A stretch of DNA of 64,000 bases from Amycolatopsis thermoflava N1165 (GTDB lineage Bacteria; Actinomycetota; Actinomycetes; Mycobacteriales; Pseudonocardiaceae). Below the pieces are notes generated by a model. The model saw only the letters and a list, made by a program, of their open reading frames with translations, ran no database searches and had not been told where the DNA came from. The stretch lies in assembly GCF_000473265.1 (NCBI RefSeq), contig NZ_KI421511.1, forward strand, positions 1,787,731 to 1,851,730, given 5' to 3'. The translations under genes were made by a program, and so were the position numbers. Shown here in pieces: positions 60,262-64,000 of this stretch (its first letter is position 1; the number at the start of each line of letters is the position of its first letter).

Positions 60262-60969
60262 GTGGCAGAGTCCTTCACGCTCGGGTACGTGCCCGGGGTG
60301 ACGCCCGGCAAGTGGGTGCGGATCTGGGCGGAGCGCAGCCCCGGCGTCCCGCTGGAGCTGGTGCAGGTCACCGCCGCGGAGGCGGCCGGACGGGTCCGCG
60401 ACCGCGAGCTCGACGCTGTGCTGCTGCGCCTGCCCACCGACCGCGACGGCCTGCACGCCATCCCCCTCTACACCGAGACGACGGTCGTGGTCGTGCCGAA
60501 GGACCACCTGGTGGCCGCCGCGGACGAGATCACCGCCGACGACCTCGCCGACGAGCTGGTGCTGCACCCGCTCGACGACACCCTGGACTGGGCGCACCCG
60601 CCCGGCAAGCCGGCCCTCGAGCGCCCCGCCACCACCGGCGACGCGATCGAACTCGTCGCGGCCGGCGTCGGGGTGCTGGTGGTGCCCCAGTCGCTCGCGC
60701 GGCTGCACCACCGGCGGGACCTGACGTACCGGCCGGTCACCGGCGTCCCCCAGTCGCGGGTCGCGCTGTCCTGGCCGGAGGACGAGACGACCGAGGAGAT
60801 GGAGCTGTTCATCGGCATCGTCCGCGGCCGCACGGTCAACAGCACCCGCGGACGGCCGCCCGCGCCGAAGCAGTCCAAGGCGAAGCGCCCGGCGGAGGAG
60901 CGCAAGCCGGCGCAGCGCCGGAACCAGCCGCGCCGCCCCACCCGGCGCGGCAAACCCAAACGGCGGTGA
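60262..60969 (+). CDS. LysR-type substrate-binding domain protein without HTH, basic tail
   Basis: A 235-residue protein consisting of a type II periplasmic-binding fold like the effector half of LysR regulators (FTLGYVPGVTPGKWVRIWAE to ALSWPEDETTEEMELFIGIV), but with no helix-turn-helix. The last 45 residues are strongly basic (KAKRPAEERKPAQRRNQP then RRPTRRGKPKRR) and could bind nucleic acid. There is no signal peptide, so it is cytosolic. It may be a stand-alone effector or a regulator that binds DNA through the tail. Confidence 0.75.
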   Translation: MAESFTLGYVPGVTPGKWVRIWAERSPGVPLELVQVTAAEAAGRVRDRELDAVLLRLPTDRDGLHAIPLYTETTVVVVPKDHLVAAADEITADDLADELVLHPLDDTLDWAHPPGKPALERPATTGDAIELVAAGVGVLVVPQSLARLHHRRDLTYRPVTGVPQSRVALSWPEDETTEEMELFIGIVRGRTVNSTRGRPPAPKQSKAKRPAEERKPAQRRNQPRRPTRRGKPKRR

Positions 60970-60978
60970 TACTGGCAC

Positions 60979-61311
60979 ATGGCCTACGACCACGAACTCG
61001 CCGACCGCGTCCGGGAACTGCTGTCCGGTGTGGACGGTGTGCGGGAGAAGCGGATGTTCGGCGGGCTGGCGTTCCTCGTCCACGGCAACATGGCCGTCGC
61101 GGCCAGTTCGGAAGGCGGCCTGCTGGTGCGCGTCGAGCCGGACGAGGGTGAGCGCCTCCTCGGCGAGGGCGTCCAGCCGATGGTGATGCGCGGCCGCGAG
61201 ATGCGCGGATGGCTCCGGGTGGACGCCGCCGTCGTCGGCACCGCGCCGCGGCTGCGCGAGTGGGTGACGCGGGGCGTGTCCTACGCGGCCGCGCTGCCCG
61301 CCAAGGACTGA
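60979..61311 (+). CDS. TfoX/Sxy N-terminal domain protein
   Basis: A 110-residue small protein. KRMFGGLAFLVHGNMAVAAS is the TfoX N-terminal signature, followed by RVEPDEGERLLGEGVQPMVM and a C-terminal helix LREWVTRGVSYAAALPAKD. In actinobacteria these short forms are common and not tied to competence; function unknown. It lies nine bases after the preceding gene and ends one base before the convergent hydrolase. Confidence 0.82.
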   Translation: MAYDHELADRVRELLSGVDGVREKRMFGGLAFLVHGNMAVAASSEGGLLVRVEPDEGERLLGEGVQPMVMRGREMRGWLRVDAAVVGTAPRLREWVTRGVSYAAALPAKD

Positions 61312-61312
61312 A

Positions 61313-62059
61313 TCAACCCGGCGCACTTCCCACCAGAGACTCGACCAGCGCCGCCACCTCCACCGGCGCCGAATGGTTCAGCGCGTGCGCGTGGCCGGGG
61401 ACCTCCACGTACCGGCCGGCGGGCAGTCGCGCCGCCATCTGCCGCGCCCACGCCCGGGACGCGATCGGGTCCCGGCTGCCGCGCACGACCACCGCCGGGG
61501 TGGTCACGTGCGGCAGCTTCGCCTCGACGGGGTCGTCACGCAGGTGCCGGGCGGTGGCGACCAGCCGCCGCGGTCCGCACACCAGGTAGTCCCACGCGAG
61601 CACGACCAGCAGCGACGGCCGTTCCCGCGGCGCGTCGGCGACGAGCCTGCCGAGCTGGCGCACCAGCGACGGCGCCGTCCGGTCGGTGCTCGGGCCGATC
61701 AGCACCACCGGGCCGAGCAGCTCCGGCGCGTGCACGGCCAGGTCCACCACGATCTGGCACCCCGCCGAGTTCGCCACCAGGACCGAGCCGCCCCGGCCGG
61801 TCTCGCGCAACCACTCCGCCAGCGCCGTCGACAACCCGCGCACGTCCAGCGCCTGGCGCGGCCCCGGCGTGCGGCCGAAACCCGGCAGGTCCGGCGCGCT
61901 CACCCGCAGGCGCTCCCCGAGCGTGCGCGCCAGCGGCCGGAAGTACCGGTGCGAGCAGCCCAGCCCGTGCACGCACACCACCTCCGGCGCGCGCGCCGGC
62001 CCGGTCACCTCTGCGTGGATCCGGGTGCCGGCCGCGCCGATGAACTGGTGCGTGATCAC
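61313..62059 (-). CDS. Alpha/beta hydrolase
   Basis: A 248-residue hydrolase. It has VVCVHGLGCSHRYFRPLART, a nucleophile elbow LVANSAGCQIVVDLAVHAPE (Ser), an acid-region VVVRGSRDPIASRAWARQMA and His in VPGHAHALNHSAPVEV. NSAGC replaces the more usual G-x-S-x-G first glycine with Asn. I chose GTG 62059 (VITHQFIGAAGTRI); the frame continues upstream but without family sequence and over the divergent gene. Substrate unknown. Confidence 0.72.
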   Translation of the reverse strand: MITHQFIGAAGTRIHAEVTGPARAPEVVCVHGLGCSHRYFRPLARTLGERLRVSAPDLPGFGRTPGPRQALDVRGLSTALAEWLRETGRGGSVLVANSAGCQIVVDLAVHAPELLGPVVLIGPSTDRTAPSLVRQLGRLVADAPRERPSLLVVLAWDYLVCGPRRLVATARHLRDDPVEAKLPHVTTPAVVVRGSRDPIASRAWARQMAARLPAGRYVEVPGHAHALNHSAPVEVAALVESLVGSAPG

Positions 62060-62122
62060 CGGGGACGGGTACCGCCACCCGCACGCCCCGAAACTGTCGG
62101 TGCCACGTGAGACGCTCCGCGG

Positions 62123-62431
62123 GTGGACATCCTCTTCGACGCGGAGCTCTGGGTGTGGGACGCGCGGCGCGCCGACACCTGGACGTTCGTGAGCCTGCCC
62201 GCCGACGCCTCGGACGAGATCAGCGACCTCACCGAGGGCAGCCGCCCGGGCTTCGGGTCCGTGCGGGTGCGCGCCCGGGTCGGCGCGACCACGTGGACGA
62301 CCTCGGTCTTCCCGGACAAGGCGCGCGGCTGCTACGTGCTGCCGGTCAAACGCGCCGTCCGGGAAGCCGAGGGCCTGCACCCGGGCGACACCACGGCCGT
62401 CACCCTCGAAGTCCTCACGAGGCCGGCGTGA
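62123..62431 (+). CDS. DUF1905 domain protein
   Basis: A 102-residue small beta-barrel-like protein. Family marks are ADTWTFVSLPADASDEISDL, RPGFGSVRVRARVGATTWTT, SVFPDKARGCYVLPVKRAV and GDTTAVTLEVL. Function is unknown. GTG 62123 is six bases downstream of a weak GACGCT element. The last 17 bases overlap the convergent gcoB. Confidence 0.82.
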   Translation: MDILFDAELWVWDARRADTWTFVSLPADASDEISDLTEGSRPGFGSVRVRARVGATTWTTSVFPDKARGCYVLPVKRAVREAEGLHPGDTTAVTLEVLTRPA

Positions 62432-63419
62432 ACTTCTCCCGGTGGATCCGCCGCGGCGACATGCGGCGCCGTTTGAACGCCTTGACCCCGGCCTCCACCA
62501 TCGCCGGCGGGCCGCACAGCCACCCGGACCAGCCACGTCCACTGGGAACGTCCTCGACGAACGCGTCGGTCGGGAAACCGCTGCGGTACGCCGGATCCGG
62601 CTCGTCCGACAGCACGGGCACGAACCGGAAACCCGGGTGCTGCTCCGCGATCTCGGCGAACCGGCCGAGGTCGTACAGGTCCGCCACGCCGCGCACCCCG
62701 TGGTACAGCAGCACCTCGCGCGAGGGGTGCCGGGCCAGCGCGGTGCGGGCGATGCCGACCAGCGGCGCCAGCCCGGTGCCGCCGCCGATGAGCACCATCG
62801 GGCCGCCGTCGTCCTCCTCCGGCGGCGGCAGGCGGAAGTCGCCCAGCGGGCCGGACGCCTCGACCCGGTCGCCGGCGGCGAGCCCGTCGAAGAGCCAGCC
62901 GTCGGTGGCGATCCCGCCGGGCACGCGCCGGACGTGCAGCTCCAGCACCTTGTCCTCGTCGGCCGTGTTGGCCAGCGAGTACTGCCGGCGCGCGCCGGAG
63001 CCGGGCACGACCAGCTCCACGTACTGCCCGGCCTCGAACGCCAGCGGCTCGGCCAGGCCCAGCAGCACCCGGCGGGTGTCCCGCGCGATGTCGGCGACCT
63101 CCAGCACCGTGGCCGTCAGGTCGCGCAGCGGGTGCGTGACGCGCCCGGCGTCGGCGGTGCTGCGCACCTCCGTGTCGGCGAGCGGCCGGGCCTGGCAGGC
63201 GAGCGCCAGTCCGGCCGCGCGTTCCTCGGCGCTGAGGGTGTCCTCCGGCGCGGCGCCGTGGTCGACCTCGCCGGAGAGCACCTGGAGCTTGCAGGTGCCG
63301 CAGGTGCCCTGGTTGCACGAGTTGGGCATCCACACCCCGCCGCGCAGGAACGCCTCGAGCAGGGTCTGGCCGGGCTCGCAGTCGACCCGCCTGCCCCCGA
63401 CGCTGACCGCGAACGTCAC
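62415..63419 (-). CDS. gcoB: Three-domain NADH reductase of cytochrome P450 aromatic O-demethylase
   Basis: A 334-residue electron-transfer protein in the order N-terminal 2Fe-2S ferredoxin (NSCNQGTCGTCKLQVLSGE and a later LACQARPL), FAD domain (GARRQYSLANTADE) and NAD domain (VLIGGGTGLAPLVG, WLCGPPAMVEAG). This ferredoxin-first order and the 334-residue length match GcoB, the reductase of guaiacol O-demethylase in Amycolatopsis; the sequence agrees closely with what I remember of it. It passes NADH electrons to the P450. The GTG at 63419 lies one base after the P450 stop, so the two are coupled. Confidence 0.82.
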   Translation of the reverse strand: MTFAVSVGGRRVDCEPGQTLLEAFLRGGVWMPNSCNQGTCGTCKLQVLSGEVDHGAAPEDTLSAEERAAGLALACQARPLADTEVRSTADAGRVTHPLRDLTATVLEVADIARDTRRVLLGLAEPLAFEAGQYVELVVPGSGARRQYSLANTADEDKVLELHVRRVPGGIATDGWLFDGLAAGDRVEASGPLGDFRLPPPEEDDGGPMVLIGGGTGLAPLVGIARTALARHPSREVLLYHGVRGVADLYDLGRFAEIAEQHPGFRFVPVLSDEPDPAYRSGFPTDAFVEDVPSGRGWSGWLCGPPAMVEAGVKAFKRRRMSPRRIHREKFTPAS

Positions 63420-63420
63420 C

Positions 63421-64000
63421 TCACACCTCCCAGGTGACGTGCAGCGAGGTGGGGCCGCGGAAGCCCCAGCCCCAGAACTCGACGCCCTCGCGGGTGTCGC
63501 GCTCCAGGTTCGGGATGGCCTCGAACAGCTCCTCCAGCGCGATGCGCATGACGTGGTTGGCGAAGTAGATGCCCGCGCACGCGTGGTTGCCCGCGCCGAA
63601 GGCGAGGTGCGGCAGCGGCGGGCGGTGCAGGTCGTACTGCGAGGGCGCCTCGTACTTGCCGGTGTCGTGGTTGGCCGAGCCGTAGGACAGCATCACCGGG
63701 GTGCCTGCGGGGAGGTCGACGCCGGCGATGGTCACCGGTTTGGTGGAGATGCGGGCGGTGGCCGACCAGATCGGCGAGGTCCACCGCAGGCCCTCCGCGA
63801 TCGCCCGCGGGATCAGCGTGGGGTCGTCGACGACCTCTTCCAGCTGCTCGGGCCTGCTGAACAGGCCGACCAGGGTGGACGCCATGCCGTGGCCGGGCTC
63901 CTGCATCGCGCCGAGCAGGTACACGTAGATCGTCGGGTAGATGTACTCGCGGTCGCGGGTCTGGCCGGGCGGCATGCCGTCGTGCAGCCAGTGCGAGATG
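63421..64000 (-). CDS. gcoA: Cytochrome P450, guaiacol O-demethylase type (partial, 5' part outside window)
   Basis: The C-terminal 193 codons of a P450. The I-helix segment is [19 protein letters not shown]: the usual acid-threonine pair is replaced by a Gln-Glu-Pro-Gly-His turn, as I recall for the CYP255A family. The ExxR region is ITEGLRW-like ([12 protein letters not shown]), and the heme loop is [19 protein letters not shown] with the axial Cys. It is directly upstream of gcoB. The reaction is O-demethylation of guaiacol-type lignin aromatics to catechols with release of formaldehyde. Confidence 0.8.

Noticed and set aside
62060..62542. Upstream extension of the hydrolase gene that ends at 61313
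   Set aside because: It would run across the divergent DUF1905 gene, and the added sequence has no family similarity.

Overview
The window is very GC-rich DNA with dense genes, many GTG starts, 1-4 base start/stop overlaps and many leaderless-type promoters. This points to an actinobacterium of the Pseudonocardiaceae, most likely Amycolatopsis. The best species clue is the last gene pair, which looks like the guaiacol O-demethylase GcoA/GcoB known from Amycolatopsis. The first gene also fits: it is a mycothiol-dependent formaldehyde dehydrogenase, and guaiacol demethylation releases formaldehyde. I see no rRNA, tRNA, CRISPR array, transposase or phage structural gene.

Layout: 1-9.3 kb holds the mycothiol-linked dehydrogenase (cut by the window edge), a LuxR-type regulator coupled to a phage T4 'Beta'-like protein, a ferritin-like protein, a four-gene WXG/EspC-like plus YbaB-like cassette, and a large lipoprotein. 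9.3-21.7 kb is a tightly coupled operon encoding a SWIM zinc-finger protein, a DUF5691-like protein, a MoxR AAA+ ATPase, a DUF5682-like protein with TraB/TIKI-type GxxH motifs and a vWA protein. It is followed 65 bases later by a 1748-residue NACHT-HEAT protein. 21.7-28.6 kb has argG with an apparent ARG-box operator, a TetR/MFS efflux pair, an alpha/beta hydrolase and two lipoproteins, one a GH12 glycosidase. 28.6-34.8 kb is an acyl-CoA catabolic module (GntR, acyl-CoA dehydrogenase, hydratase, CitE-type lyase), an epoxide hydrolase and a WYL regulator.

34.7-41.8 kb is a second signalling/conflict locus read leftward: a Ser/Thr kinase with an extracytoplasmic sensor, the small EACC1-like membrane component, and a caspase-STAND-14xWD40 protein. 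42-53 kb has a secreted PHB-depolymerase-type esterase, an IclR regulator, a four-gene organic-acid/CoA operon (GntP permease, CoA-transferase, HMG-CoA-lyase-like enzyme, 2-hydroxyacid dehydrogenase) ending in a partial tandem duplication, a DUF2975/XRE pair, and a flavin/2Fe-2S reductase with an aromatic-sulfonate/nitrate-type ABC importer. 53-58.5 kb, divergent from the importer, has a Rieske protein, two amidohydrolases, a haloacetate-dehalogenase-like hydrolase, LysR and a TMEM175-like channel. 58.7-64 kb is an SRPBCC/ArsR/DUF899 operon with a striking operator, small stress-type genes, and gcoB/gcoA.

The most interesting parts are the two NTP-dependent multi-protein systems (9.3-21.7 kb and 34.7-41.8 kb). 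Both have the architecture expected of regulated conflict or programmed-death systems; neither has a function that can be proved from sequence alone.
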